Translations under genes and position numbers: made by a program
The notes under the pieces: model-generated
The model's database searches: none
What the model was told of the DNA's origin: nothing
What the model saw: the letters and a program-made list of their open reading frames with translations, nothing else
NCBI RefSeq assembly: GCF_003234185.1
Contig: NZ_QKSM01000007.1
Span: 86,795 to 150,794 of the forward strand
Length of the DNA stretch: 64,000 bases
Reading direction: 5' to 3'
Source: Curtobacterium sp. MCSS17_008
GTDB taxonomy: Bacteria; Actinomycetota; Actinomycetes; Actinomycetales; Microbacteriaceae
Shown here: piece after piece, positions 25,585 through 34,430 of the stretch
Layout of the letters: the number at the start of each line of letters is the position of its first letter
How positions within the stretch are numbered: the first letter of the stretch is position 1

Positions 25585-27057
25585 GTGCCCAAGATCCTCG
25601 TCGTCGGCGGCGGCTACGCCGGTTTCTACACCGCCTGGAAGCTCGAGAAGCACCTTCGTCAGGGCGAAGCCGAGGTCGTCATGGTGGACCCGCTGCCCTA
25701 CATGACGTACCAGCCGTTCCTCCCCGAGGTCGCCGCCGGTTCGATCGAGCCGCGCCACGCGGTCGTCTCGCACCGTCGTCACCTCAAGAAGACCCGCGTC
25801 GTCACGGCAAAGGTCACCGCGGTCGACCACGCGACGAAGACCGCGACGATCACCCCGGCCGAGGGCGAGGCGTGGGAGGAGTCCTACGACCAGATCGTCA
25901 TGACGGCCGGTGCCGTCTCGCGCACGTTCCCGATCCCGGGCGTCGCGGACGAGGCCATCGGTCTGAAGACCATCGAGGAAGCGGCCGCGATCCGCGACAA
26001 GATCCTCACGAACTTCCACAAGGCGGCGAACCTGCCGGCCGGTCCCGAGCGCGACCGCCTGCTCACGGTCGTCGTGGTCGGCGGCGGCTTCGCCGGCATC
26101 GAGGTGTTCGCCGAGCTCCGCTCGTTCGCCTCGGACCTGCTGAAGAGCTACCCGGAGCTGTCGTTCGACGACACGCACTTCCACCTGGTCGAGGCGATGG
26201 GGCGCATCATGCCCGAGGTCTCCCTCGAGACCTCGCACTGGGTGCTGCAGAACCTCGCTGAGCGCGGCGCGACCGTGCACCTCGACACGCAGCTGGCCTC
26301 GGCCGAGGGCGGCGTCTGCCAGCTGAAGGCCAAGGACGACTCGATCCAGACGATCGAGTCCGACCTGATCATCTGGACCGCCGGCGTGATGGCGAACCCG
26401 ATGGTCAAGGGCACCGACTTCCCGCTCGAGCAGCGCGGCCGCATCCGCGTGCAGCCCGACCTCCGCGTGGTCGACGACGAGGGCGTGGTCGCCGACGCAT
26501 GGGCCTGCGGCGACGTCGCTGCCGTCCCGGACCTGACGGGTGGCGGTGTCGGCGGCTTCTGCGTGCCGAACGCCCAGCACGCGGTGCGCCAGGCGAAGCA
26601 GCTCGCCAAGAACCTGACCGCGGTCATCCGCGGCGAGGCGACGACCGACTACAAGCACGAGAACCTCGGCGCCGTCGCGGGCCTCGGTCTCGGAACCGGT
26701 GTGTTCCAGTCCGGCAAGTTCGCGATGAAGGGCTTCCTCGCCTGGGGTGCGCACCGCGGTTACCACGGTCTGGCGATGCCGTCGTGGGAGCGCAAGTGGC
26801 GCGTCATCGGCGACTGGGTGGGCGGCTTCTTCCTCGGCCGCGACATCGCGTCGCTCGATGACCGTGAGACCCCGCGTGCCGCGTTCGAGGCGTTCGCGTC
26901 GCGTCCGAAGCCCGCGGTGGAGGCCCCGGCGCCCGCCGCTGCCCCGGCTCCGGCCGAGGGGCAGCCGGCCGACGCCGCCGGTCCCGCGTACGCCACCCCG
27001 GCGGAGGACGTCTCGAAGGACGCCGCCCCGGTCGCGGCCCCTGCCGACGCCAAGTAG
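25585..27057 (+). CDS. ndh: Type II NADH dehydrogenase (FAD-dependent)
   Basis: 490 residues. Transfers electrons from NADH to menaquinone without proton pumping. First dinucleotide fold 'KILVVGGGYAGFYTAWKLE' (FAD), second 'VVVVGGGFAGIEVFAEL' (NADH), and the late FAD motif 'DAWACGDVAAVP'. The C-terminal region 'GFLAWGAHRGYHGLAMPSWERKWRVIGDWVGGFFLGRD' is the membrane-association part of this family. A Pro/Ala-rich tail of about 40 residues follows. GTG start with AAGGAG 13 nt upstream. The protein is membrane-associated on the cytoplasmic face. Confidence 0.93.
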   Translation: MPKILVVGGGYAGFYTAWKLEKHLRQGEAEVVMVDPLPYMTYQPFLPEVAAGSIEPRHAVVSHRRHLKKTRVVTAKVTAVDHATKTATITPAEGEAWEESYDQIVMTAGAVSRTFPIPGVADEAIGLKTIEEAAAIRDKILTNFHKAANLPAGPERDRLLTVVVVGGGFAGIEVFAELRSFASDLLKSYPELSFDDTHFHLVEAMGRIMPEVSLETSHWVLQNLAERGATVHLDTQLASAEGGVCQLKAKDDSIQTIESDLIIWTAGVMANPMVKGTDFPLEQRGRIRVQPDLRVVDDEGVVADAWACGDVAAVPDLTGGGVGGFCVPNAQHAVRQAKQLAKNLTAVIRGEATTDYKHENLGAVAGLGLGTGVFQSGKFAMKGFLAWGAHRGYHGLAMPSWERKWRVIGDWVGGFFLGRDIASLDDRETPRAAFEAFASRPKPAVEAPAPAAAPAPAEGQPADAAGPAYATPAEDVSKDAAPVAAPADAK

Positions 27058-27071
27058 GCACACGCTCCACA

Positions 27072-27108
27072 CGAGAGGCGGTCACCCCGGCGGGGTGACC
27101 GCCTCTCG
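27072..27108. terminator. Terminator after ndh
   Basis: 17-bp perfect stem (27072-27088 with 27092-27108) and a three-base GGC loop, 15 bp after the ndh stop and just before the tRNA gene. Confidence 0.88.
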
Positions 27109-27130
27109 CGTCGGTAGGCTGTTGCGGCCC

Positions 27131-27204
27131 GCCCCCGTGGCCCAATCGGTAGAGGCACGCGACTTAAAATCGCTGAGTTGTGGGTTCGAGTCCCACCGGG
27201 GGTA
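27131..27204 (+). tRNA. tRNA-Leu (anticodon UAA)
   Basis: Acceptor arms GCCCCCG (27131-27137) and CGGGGGT (27197-27203, closing G-U pair) with discriminator A at 27204. The D arm resembles that of leucine tRNAs (GGCC...GGC around AATCGGTAGA). Anticodon loop CTTAAAA gives anticodon TAA. T arm GTGGG-TTCGAGT-CCCAC (27180-27196). The variable region is only about five bases, shorter than the long arm usual for tRNA-Leu. CCA is not encoded. The anticodon-stem pair C-T at its top is a mismatch. Confidence 0.92.
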
Positions 27205-27363
27205 CGGAACGCGGGTCGGTGGACGCCGGCCGGGAGGCACGACCGCCGCCGTCCCGCGGCCCACACCTGCGAGCGGTCGCCCGGGGCGACCGTGGTCGCC
27301 GGGAGCACACGTGTCCTCCGTCGCTTTCGCGGACCACTGGCGTCACCACCTAGCATCGTCCTC

Positions 27364-28692
27364 GTGGTCGGACTCGGAAGCGCCCTCGCGAACCTGCGCA
27401 ACGCGCTCAACCGGCCGGAGGCACACGTCGAGGTCGTCGACGGCGAGACCGTCCCGGTCGGCATGCTGCTCGGGACGCTCGGCGCCCTGCTGCTGGACGC
27501 CGGCAGCTCCGTGACGGACGTCCGGTCGGCCCTCGAGAAGGCGCGAGACGCGGCCGGGGTCGGCCCGACGCTCGCCATCGGCGTCCTGCCGGCGCTCGTC
27601 ATGGTGAGCGAGGTCGCGACCGGTGCCGCCACCATCGTGAACGCCGAGGGCGTCGAGCTCTCCTCGCGCCAGGCCGCGCGGGCGAACCGGCTCGTCCTCG
27701 GACTCGAGCGCGGGTCGATCGCCCTCGCCGAGATCCCCGCCCGCGTCCGGGCCATCCGCGCCGGCACGACCCCGCCGCCCGCCCTCCCGTGGATCACCGG
27801 CAACGCCCTGACCTCGTTCGGCCTGGCGGTCGTCTTCCGCTGCCCGTGGTGGGCGATCGTGCTCGCCCTCGTCGTCGGTGCCCTGGTCGGGGTGCTCAGC
27901 CTCGTGCTCCGCCGGTTCCGCGAGGCCGTGGCGATCATCCCGTTCCTCGCCGCCTTCATGTCGACGACGGTCGTGGGCCTCGTCGCGGCCGGCACCGGGT
28001 TCGACCACGTCCCCCTCTTCGCGGTGTGCGCCCCGGTCGCGGTCTTCGTGCCCGGCGCGCTCATCACCAACGCGCTGCTCGAGCTCACCGCCGCGGACAT
28101 CGTCACCGGAGCGTCGCGCCTCGTGCAGGGGCTCATCATGCTCGGCTTCATGGCGGCGGGCATCGGTGCCGGGAGCGCTCTCACCGGGTTGCGGGTCGAC
28201 CCGTCGTCGGCAGCGCTCGTCGGCGAGGTCGCCGGCGTCGGCACGCTGCGTGGTGGTTGGGAGGCCGTCCCCTCGTACTGGGTGTCCTGGGTCGCGGTGG
28301 TCGGTCTGGCCGTCGGCCTCGGGCTCGTGTTCCGCTCCGGATGGCGGCTCACGCTCGTGTCCGTGGCGGTCATGGTCAGCGCGTACGCCGTGGTGAGCGG
28401 GACGACGCCGCTCTGGGGCAGCGTGGTCGCGACGGGGGCCGCAGCGGCGTTGCTGTTCGTCACGACACGGCTGCTCGAGCGGCTGGTGCCGGTCATCCCG
28501 GCGACGGTGTCGTTCTTCCCGGCGTTCCTGCTGCTCGTGCCCGGGACCGTCGGGCTCGTGGCCGTCGCGACCTTCGACCCGGTGGCGCTCGCGACGCCGC
28601 TGGCGACCTTCGTGAGCCTGTGCATCGGGACGAAGATCGGCGGGCTGCTGCCCGGACTGTTCCGTCGGAACGTGCCGCACCGCCCGCAGTGA
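27364..28692 (+). CDS. ThrE-family threonine/serine exporter
   Basis: 442 residues. The N-terminal soluble part contains the ThrE signature around 'LLDAGSSVTDVRSALEKARDAAGV' and 'ANRLVLGLERGSIALAEIPARVRAIRAG'; the remainder is about ten membrane segments, with the second half resembling the ThrB/ThrE_2 domain ('FVPGALITNALLELTAADIVTGASRLVQGLI'). It would export small neutral amino acids with proton uptake. GTG at 27364 lies 7 nt after TAGCAT (27351-27356). Upstream the frame runs through the tRNA gene and is not coding. Confidence 0.85.
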   Translation: MVGLGSALANLRNALNRPEAHVEVVDGETVPVGMLLGTLGALLLDAGSSVTDVRSALEKARDAAGVGPTLAIGVLPALVMVSEVATGAATIVNAEGVELSSRQAARANRLVLGLERGSIALAEIPARVRAIRAGTTPPPALPWITGNALTSFGLAVVFRCPWWAIVLALVVGALVGVLSLVLRRFREAVAIIPFLAAFMSTTVVGLVAAGTGFDHVPLFAVCAPVAVFVPGALITNALLELTAADIVTGASRLVQGLIMLGFMAAGIGAGSALTGLRVDPSSAALVGEVAGVGTLRGGWEAVPSYWVSWVAVVGLAVGLGLVFRSGWRLTLVSVAVMVSAYAVVSGTTPLWGSVVATGAAAALLFVTTRLLERLVPVIPATVSFFPAFLLLVPGTVGLVAVATFDPVALATPLATFVSLCIGTKIGGLLPGLFRRNVPHRPQ

Positions 28693-28703
28693 CACGACCG
28701 GTC

Positions 28704-28751
28704 GACGGCCGGGAGGCGCGTGACGGGCGCGCACCGCGCCTCCCGGCCGTC
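28704..28751. repeat. GGGAGGC-arm hairpin between convergent genes
   Basis: 17-bp perfect arms 28704-28720 (GACGGCCGGGAGGCGCG) and 28735-28751 around a 14-base loop. Variant of the GGACGGGAGGC family with GGCC in the arm. Lies between the convergent exporter and Ig-like membrane protein genes, so it is probably a two-way terminator. Confidence 0.85.
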
Positions 28752-28810
28752 CCGGAGCCGGTTGGGCGCGCGCGCGTGAGCGGACCGCCGACGACGGCCG
28801 CCGGTCGTCG

Positions 28811-31168
28811 TCAGCGCCGCGGTGCGGCGACTGCGGCCCGCGGGCGGCGGAGCCACGCCCAGCAGCAGGCTGCTGCGATGGCGCAGAGGCCGGCGGCCAG
28901 GCCGAGTTCGGTCGGCGAGGGAACGACGGGCGTCTCGCCGCCGGCGACCATCGCGGCGAGGGTGACCGCGCCGACCGTCAGGGCGACGTAGCGGCCACGC
29001 GCACCGGCCACCAGCACGGCCCCCGCAGACCCCGGGACCGGGAGCAGGGTCGCGACCAGCGCGCCGACCGCCCCGACGCACAGCGTCGTGGCGGTCTCCG
29101 CGACGAGCGCCGACCAGAAGCCGGCGCCGTGCACGACGGAGTGCAGCGCCCAGCCGGCGGCCGCGACCACGAGCAGGGCGATCGACCGTGCGGTCGCGCT
29201 CCGCACACCCGTCGCCGTGCTCGACGCCAGGCGGAGCGCGGCCGTGTCCGCTCCGGGGCGACCGACCGGCACGAGCACGGTGCCCACGACGAGGGCGGGG
29301 GACAGGTCTCCGGCGCGGGTGAGGGCGCATCCCACCAGGGCGGCGAGCACCAGCCACGGGGAGACGCGGAAACCGATCGCGCGGTGGTCGGCGCCGGCGG
29401 CCCAGCGCGTCGCGAGGACGACGGCGGCCGTCGTGACGGCCGCACCGAGGAGCACCCCGAGGCAGAGACGGACGTACCGGGCCTCGAGCGAGACGCCGAC
29501 GCCGAGCAACGTCGTCACGCCGACGATCGCGACGCCGGACGCCGCGGCCGCCCAGATCGGCAGGACGTCGTCCCCGAGCCGGCGTTCCGTGCGCGAGCGG
29601 TTCCGGCCGAGGACCGCGGCGAACGGGTTCCGGAGCCGCCCGCGGACCGCGGCGCCGACGAGGGCGAGCGGGGCGGCGACGAGCACGAGGAAGCCGGCCG
29701 CGACACCGGTGGCGAGGAGGACGGTGCGCCAGGAGAACGACGCCTGGATGGTCGGGACACCGCGGTCGAAGGCGGTGGCGGCCGTCCAGTCGCCGGCGGG
29801 GCCGGACCAGTCCGGGGTGCCGGGGCGCGCCCCACCGGTGCCGGTGCCGGTGCCGCCCCCGGTGCTGCCGTGGCCGCTCCCGGCTCCGCCGCCGGTGGCG
29901 CTTCCGGCACCGGACCCGGTGCTCGTTCCACCGTCGGAGCCGTCGGGGGTCCCCGGGGCGCCGGGGACGGCCGCTCCCGAGCTGGCGGAGGGCGGGCCGG
30001 GAACGGCGGAGGTCCCGCTCGTCGGTCCACCGGTCGCGGCGGCCGTCGTGCCGGACAGCACGAACCGGACGCCCGGGGAGGACCGGGAGAAGTTGCCCGC
30101 CGCGTCCTGCTGCGTCGCGGTGACGGTGCGGCTGCCCGCCGCCGTCGTGCCGGTCGTCGTGCACGACCACCGACCGTCGGCGCCGACGTCGGACCGGCAC
30201 GCCGGTGACCGTCCGAGGTACACGGTGAGGACGGCGCCGGGCTCGCCGGTCCCGCCCACCGTGACGGGCTGCGAGCGGACCCGCTCGCCGCGCCCGGGGG
30301 TGCTGACGACGGGTGCTGCCGGTGCCGTCCGGTCGAGGACGACCGTGCGGGGCGCCGACGGGGCGCTCCGCAGGTCCGACCGGTACCCGCCCGCGGTGCT
30401 CGCGGTCTGGGCCGCGGACAGCGTGAGGCGACCGTCCCGCACCCCGCCGCCGGACAGCGACACCGTCCACCGGCCGTCGGGTGCCACCGTCGCCGTGCGG
30501 ACGGTGGACGAGCCGACGACGGACAGCGACACGGTCGCGCCGGGCAGGCCACTGCCGGACACCGGCCCGCTCGTGGGACGGTCGGTCGTCACGCTCGGGG
30601 GGACGACGACGTCCGATGCCGGGGCGCTCGAGGACCCGAGGGCCGGGTCGGTGCCGTCGGTGACGGTGAAGACCTGTTGCGGCCCGGAGCGGACGGTGGC
30701 CATGCACGCCCATGCACCGTCGGCGCCGACCGTGGTGTCGCACCCGGTCGATCCGGTCGTGGTCGGACCGGCGACGCGCACGCGGTGGCCGGGGGTCCCG
30801 CGTCCGTGGAAGCGCACGGTACCCGTCGTGACGTCGCCGGGATCGCCGATCGTCGGCCGGACGGCGGGGCGGTCGGACGGCACGGGGCCGGGGGAGCCGG
30901 TCCCCGGCGGGAGCGTGCCGAACTGGGGGGAGTGCGTCGGAACCGACGACTGCGGCGCACCGGCTGCGTCGCCCCCGGCGGCACCGTTCGCGGGGCCGTC
31001 GGTCGCAGCGGAGGCGGTCGGTGCGCCGAGCAGGACCGACCCGGCTGCCAGCACGGTCACCAGCACGGCCGTCACCCAGCCGGAGCGTCCTCGGGGTCGC
31101 CGGGCGGGACCGTCGCCCCCGACGGCCGTCTCGTCCACGTTGTCCCCGAGCGCGTTCACCGCCTCCAT
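28811..31168 (-). CDS. Large secreted Ig-like repeat protein with polytopic membrane C-terminus
   Basis: 785 residues; function not recognised. Signal or anchor segment about 31-55 ending ASA. Residues about 60-390 hold three to four Ig-like (bacterial Ig-type) modules with recurring motifs 'VGADGAWACMATVRSG', 'VAPDGRWTVSLSGGGVRDG', 'VGADGRWSCTTTGTTAAGSRTVTATQQDAAGNFS'. A long Gly/Ser/Pro-rich linker (about 395-455) leads to about nine or ten membrane segments. The architecture suggests an outside-facing adhesive or sensing part tethered to a membrane bundle. The ATG at 31168 is the best start before the signal segment but has a weak ribosome site. It diverges from lemA. Confidence 0.75.
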   Translation of the reverse strand: MEAVNALGDNVDETAVGGDGPARRPRGRSGWVTAVLVTVLAAGSVLLGAPTASAATDGPANGAAGGDAAGAPQSSVPTHSPQFGTLPPGTGSPGPVPSDRPAVRPTIGDPGDVTTGTVRFHGRGTPGHRVRVAGPTTTGSTGCDTTVGADGAWACMATVRSGPQQVFTVTDGTDPALGSSSAPASDVVVPPSVTTDRPTSGPVSGSGLPGATVSLSVVGSSTVRTATVAPDGRWTVSLSGGGVRDGRLTLSAAQTASTAGGYRSDLRSAPSAPRTVVLDRTAPAAPVVSTPGRGERVRSQPVTVGGTGEPGAVLTVYLGRSPACRSDVGADGRWSCTTTGTTAAGSRTVTATQQDAAGNFSRSSPGVRFVLSGTTAAATGGPTSGTSAVPGPPSASSGAAVPGAPGTPDGSDGGTSTGSGAGSATGGGAGSGHGSTGGGTGTGTGGARPGTPDWSGPAGDWTAATAFDRGVPTIQASFSWRTVLLATGVAAGFLVLVAAPLALVGAAVRGRLRNPFAAVLGRNRSRTERRLGDDVLPIWAAAASGVAIVGVTTLLGVGVSLEARYVRLCLGVLLGAAVTTAAVVLATRWAAGADHRAIGFRVSPWLVLAALVGCALTRAGDLSPALVVGTVLVPVGRPGADTAALRLASSTATGVRSATARSIALLVVAAAGWALHSVVHGAGFWSALVAETATTLCVGAVGALVATLLPVPGSAGAVLVAGARGRYVALTVGAVTLAAMVAGGETPVVPSPTELGLAAGLCAIAAACCWAWLRRPRAAVAAPRR

Positions 31169-31313
31169 CCCACGCGATGACGTCGCTGCGGTCAATCCAC
31201 CACACGGATGATGTGGCCGGACGGGGCCCGGGGCCGCCGCACGGCGGGTGTACGGCACTCGGGAATCCCCCGTGAACCCCGCCCAGCGGACCGGTCGCCG
31301 CCGGACGCGTCGG

Positions 31314-31319
31314 TACAAT
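31314..31319 (+). promoter_or_regulatory. -10 element of lemA
   Basis: TACAAT, one base from consensus, about 78 nt upstream of the lemA ATG. The 31169-31396 interval otherwise holds no gene; CCACAC/GTGTGG-like inverted bases near 31198-31216 could be a regulatory site for the divergent pair. Confidence 0.6.
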
Positions 31320-31396
31320 CGTGGACGGCCGTCCGACGGCCACGCACCGGCCGCTGTCCCACCGTGCCGGACCCGACGCGAAGAGGAGCACGCTCG

Positions 31397-31978
31397 ATGG
31401 ACACCGGACTCGTCACGACGCTGATCGTCGTCGGAGTGGTGGTGGTCCTGCTCGTCGTGATCGGGATCTACCTCTGGGTGACCTACAACTCGCTGGTCAC
31501 GCTGAAGGTCCGCGTGGACGAGGCCTGGAGCGACATCACGGTGCAGCTGAAGCGGCGTGCAGACCTCATCCCCACGATCGTCGACACGGTCAAGGGGTAC
31601 GCGGCGCACGAGAAGTCGGTGTTCGACGACGTGACGAAGGCCAGGTCGGAGACGCTCGGTGCGGGTGACGCCGCGAGCGCCTCCGCGGCCGAGGGGCACA
31701 TGCAGAAGGCCCTGAAGAGCGTCTTCGCCGTGGCCGAGGGGTACCCGCAGCTGCAGTCGAGCCAGAACTTCCTGCAGCTGCAGTCGGAGCTCGTCGACAC
31801 CGAGGACAAGATCCAGGCCGCGCGGCGCTTCTACAACGGCGGCGTCCGCGAGCTCAACACCAAGATCCGCGTCTTCCCGAACTCGACCTTCGCGAAGAGC
31901 AAGGGCTTCACCGAGGCGACGTTCTTCGAGACCGCCGAGCCCGCGGCGATCGCCGAACCGCCGCGCGTGCAGTTCTGA
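31397..31978 (+). CDS. lemA: LemA family protein
   Basis: 193 residues. One N-terminal membrane segment (about 7-29) followed by the family core 'YNSLVTLKVRVDEAWSDITVQLKRRADLIPTIVDTVKGYAAHEKSVFDDVTKAR' and the closing 'LVDTEDKIQAARRFYNGGVRELNTKIRVFPN'. The soluble helical part is thought to be extracytoplasmic. GAAGAGGAG precedes the ATG. The HtpX-like protease gene follows by 23 bp; the pairing is widespread and suggests a membrane quality-control role (family knowledge). Confidence 0.92.
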   Translation: MDTGLVTTLIVVGVVVVLLVVIGIYLWVTYNSLVTLKVRVDEAWSDITVQLKRRADLIPTIVDTVKGYAAHEKSVFDDVTKARSETLGAGDAASASAAEGHMQKALKSVFAVAEGYPQLQSSQNFLQLQSELVDTEDKIQAARRFYNGGVRELNTKIRVFPNSTFAKSKGFTEATFFETAEPAAIAEPPRVQF

Positions 31979-32001
31979 CCCTCGGCGCGTCGGGCTGACC
32001 C

Positions 32002-32901
32002 GTGTACAGCGCGATCGCGCGGAACAAGCGCAACACCGTCGTCATCATCCTGGCGTTCCTGCTCATCGTCGGGGCGCTCGGGTTCCTCGGCGGGTACCTC
32101 GCCGGCAACGTCTCGGTCGGTGTCGTCGTGCTGCTCGTCGCGCTCGGGTACGCGCTGCTGCAGTACTTCCTCGCCGGACGGCAGGCGACCGCCATCGCGG
32201 GCGGGATCGAGATCGACCGGACGACCGAGCCCCGGCTGTGGCGGACGGTCGAGAACCTGGCGATCACGACCGGCATGCCGATGCCCCGGGTCTTCGTCAT
32301 CGACGACCCCGCTCCGAACGCCTTCGCCACCGGCCGCGACCCGGACCACGCGATCGTGGCGGCCACCACCGGACTCCTGGCGATCATGGACGACACCGAG
32401 CTCCAGGGCGTGATGGCGCACGAACTGGGACACGTCCGGAACTACGACATCCGCGTCTCCACCATGGTGTTCGGCCTGGTCGTCGCCGTCGGGTTCCTCG
32501 CCGACGTGCTCCTGCGCATCTCGGTCTTCAGCGGGTTGAGCGGCCGAGGCCGGAACAACGACTCGGGCGGAGGCGGCAACCCGGTCCTCATCGTGGCCGG
32601 ACTCGTCGCGGTGCTCGTCGCGCCGCTCGCCGCCGCCGTGGTGCAGGCCGCGGTGTCCCGCCAGCGGGAGTACCTCGCCGACGCGACCGGCGCGATGACG
32701 ACCCGGTACCCGGAGGGACTGGCACGCGCCCTCGAGAAGCTCGAGGCGTACGGCCGACCGACCCGCTCCCAGAACTCCTCGATGGCGCACCTGTGGATCG
32801 CGGACCCCATGCGGCCGGGCGTGATGGACCGCCTGTTCTCGACGCACCCGCCGCTGCCCGACCGGGTGGCGCGCCTGCGGAACAGCACCGACCGCTTCTG
32901 A
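32002..32901 (+). CDS. htpX: HtpX-like M48 zinc metalloprotease
   Basis: 299 residues. Two N-terminal membrane segments (about 12-33, 38-57), zinc-binding HELGH (His140, Glu141, His144), third ligand Glu223 in 'SRQREYLADATGA', and two further hydrophobic segments between them (about 153-175, 195-215). Expected to cleave damaged membrane proteins from the cytoplasmic face. GTG start directly before the first membrane segment; it shares the lemA transcript. The 157-bp gap after it contains an 8-bp inverted repeat (32906-32913/32935-32942) that may end transcription. Confidence 0.92.
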   Translation: MYSAIARNKRNTVVIILAFLLIVGALGFLGGYLAGNVSVGVVVLLVALGYALLQYFLAGRQATAIAGGIEIDRTTEPRLWRTVENLAITTGMPMPRVFVIDDPAPNAFATGRDPDHAIVAATTGLLAIMDDTELQGVMAHELGHVRNYDIRVSTMVFGLVVAVGFLADVLLRISVFSGLSGRGRNNDSGGGGNPVLIVAGLVAVLVAPLAAAVVQAAVSRQREYLADATGAMTTRYPEGLARALEKLEAYGRPTRSQNSSMAHLWIADPMRPGVMDRLFSTHPPLPDRVARLRNSTDRF

Positions 32902-33058
32902 GCGGCGGACCACGGGTCACGGCTCGTCCGCCCGGTGGTCCGGCCTCGGCTGGGCGGTCCCGTCGGCGCGGGACACCCGCCGCGCGCCGAGACGGTCCGG
33001 GAAGCGACGGCGTCCTGCGGACCCGGCGGCGTCTCGGGCGCTCAGCGGCGTCTCGCGG

Positions 33059-34327
33059 TCAGTCGACCACGTCGTCGCCCGGAGCCGCCTCGGCTGCATC
33101 CGCATCGTCGGCCGCCTCGTGCGGGACCAGCCCGACGCCCAGGGCCCCCGCGACCGCCGCGGCCGCCGTGCCGCGGTCGGTGACCTCGACGCCGTCGAGC
33201 CCCTGCCACGCCGCCGCCCGGCGCAGCGTCGCCGCGAGACGCTCGGCGTCGAGGTGCTGACCCGGCTCCTGCCACGCGGTCCGCACCCGCAGGACGCCGC
33301 GTCGCCGGTCGCTCTTCAGGTCGACCCGCCCGGTCAACCGGTCGTCCTGCAGCACGGGCAGCACGTAGTAGCCGTGGACGCGCTTGGGCGCGGGTGTGTA
33401 GATCTCGATCCGGTAGTGGAAGCCGTGCATGCGCTCCGCTCGCCGGCGGAACCACACGACCGGGTCGAACGGACTCAGCACGGCGTCGGCGGTGACCGTG
33501 CGGGGGACCCGGGCACCCGCGTGCAGCCAGGCGGGCTCTCGCCACCCCTCGACCCGGACGGGGAGCAGCTCGCCCCGCTCGACGAGCTCGGTCACGGCGG
33601 CCGCGGTGTCGTCCGCTCGCAGGCGGAAGTAGTCGGCGAGGTCGGCGCGGGTCCCGACGCCGAAGGCCCGCGATGCCCGTCGGACGAGCTCCGTGATCGC
33701 GGTGTGCCGGTCCGGGGCGCCGTCCAGCGCGCCGGCGGGCAGCACCTGGTCCGGCAGGGCGTACACCCGTTCGAAGCCCGAGCGCCCGGCGCTGACGACC
33801 TCGCCCCAGCGGAACATCTGCTCGAGACCGGTCTTCACGTCGCTCCAGCCCCACCACGGCCCGCGGCGCACGTTCGCCTCGTGCTCGACGGCACTCGCGG
33901 GGAGCGGCCCCTCGGCCGCGAGCAGGGCCCGCAGCTCGCGGCGGACGCCGGCGGTCCGCTCGACACCGGCGACGCGGTTCGGGCGGGCGTCGCGTTCGCG
34001 GTACGCGTCCATCCGCCACCGGAAGAGCGGGAGGTCGGCGCGCGGGATGAAGGCCGCCTCGTGCGCCCAGTACTCGGCGTAGGGACCGCGGCGGGCGAAC
34101 GTCAGCCGGTCGAGCACGGCGCGGTCGTACGAGCCGAGCCGCGCGAACAGCGGCAGGTAGTGGCTCCGCTCGAAGACGTTCACGGAGTCGATCTGCAGCA
34201 GCCCGAGCCGGGAGATCGTGCTGGTCAGGCTGCGGGTCGCGACGGCATCGGACGGTGGCGCGCCGAAGCCCTGCGCCGCCAGGGTGACGCGGCGTGCCTC
34301 GGGGGCGGAGAGCGTGGACCTGACCAT
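33059..34327 (-). CDS. YcaQ/HTH_42-family winged-helix DNA glycosylase-like protein
   Basis: 422 residues. Motif 'LTSTISRLGLLQIDSVNVFERSHYLPLFARLGSY' near residue 35-65 is diagnostic of the HTH_42 family, whose members open DNA crosslinks by base excision. The catalytic position reads Q-I-D rather than Q-x-Q; I recall the QxD form as the YcaQ (AlkX) branch and QxQ as AlkZ. Three winged-helix domains and the C-terminal 'ILSPFDPVVWFRRRAERMHGFHYRIEIYTPAPKRVHGYYVLPVL' are present. It diverges from the AI-2E family permease gene. Confidence 0.85.
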   Translation of the reverse strand: MVRSTLSAPEARRVTLAAQGFGAPPSDAVATRSLTSTISRLGLLQIDSVNVFERSHYLPLFARLGSYDRAVLDRLTFARRGPYAEYWAHEAAFIPRADLPLFRWRMDAYRERDARPNRVAGVERTAGVRRELRALLAAEGPLPASAVEHEANVRRGPWWGWSDVKTGLEQMFRWGEVVSAGRSGFERVYALPDQVLPAGALDGAPDRHTAITELVRRASRAFGVGTRADLADYFRLRADDTAAAVTELVERGELLPVRVEGWREPAWLHAGARVPRTVTADAVLSPFDPVVWFRRRAERMHGFHYRIEIYTPAPKRVHGYYVLPVLQDDRLTGRVDLKSDRRRGVLRVRTAWQEPGQHLDAERLAATLRRAAAWQGLDGVEVTDRGTAAAAVAGALGVGLVPHEAADDADAAEAAPGDDVVD

Positions 34328-34430
34328 GCGACGACGCTACCGACGAGGGCCGACAGCCCGGTCGGGACGGCCGTCCGACGTGTATGCCGCATCTGGCACA
34401 CACCCCGGTGCCCGTCGGTACACTCGCCGC

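Noticed and set aside
27178..27363. Coding extension upstream of the ThrE-like gene
   Set aside because: It translates the tRNA-Leu gene, a well-known phantom frame; the start at 27364 fits a promoter.
28811..31699. Longer start for the Ig-like membrane protein, up to 31699
   Set aside because: The extension runs antisense through lemA and its residues are those of an antisense shadow.
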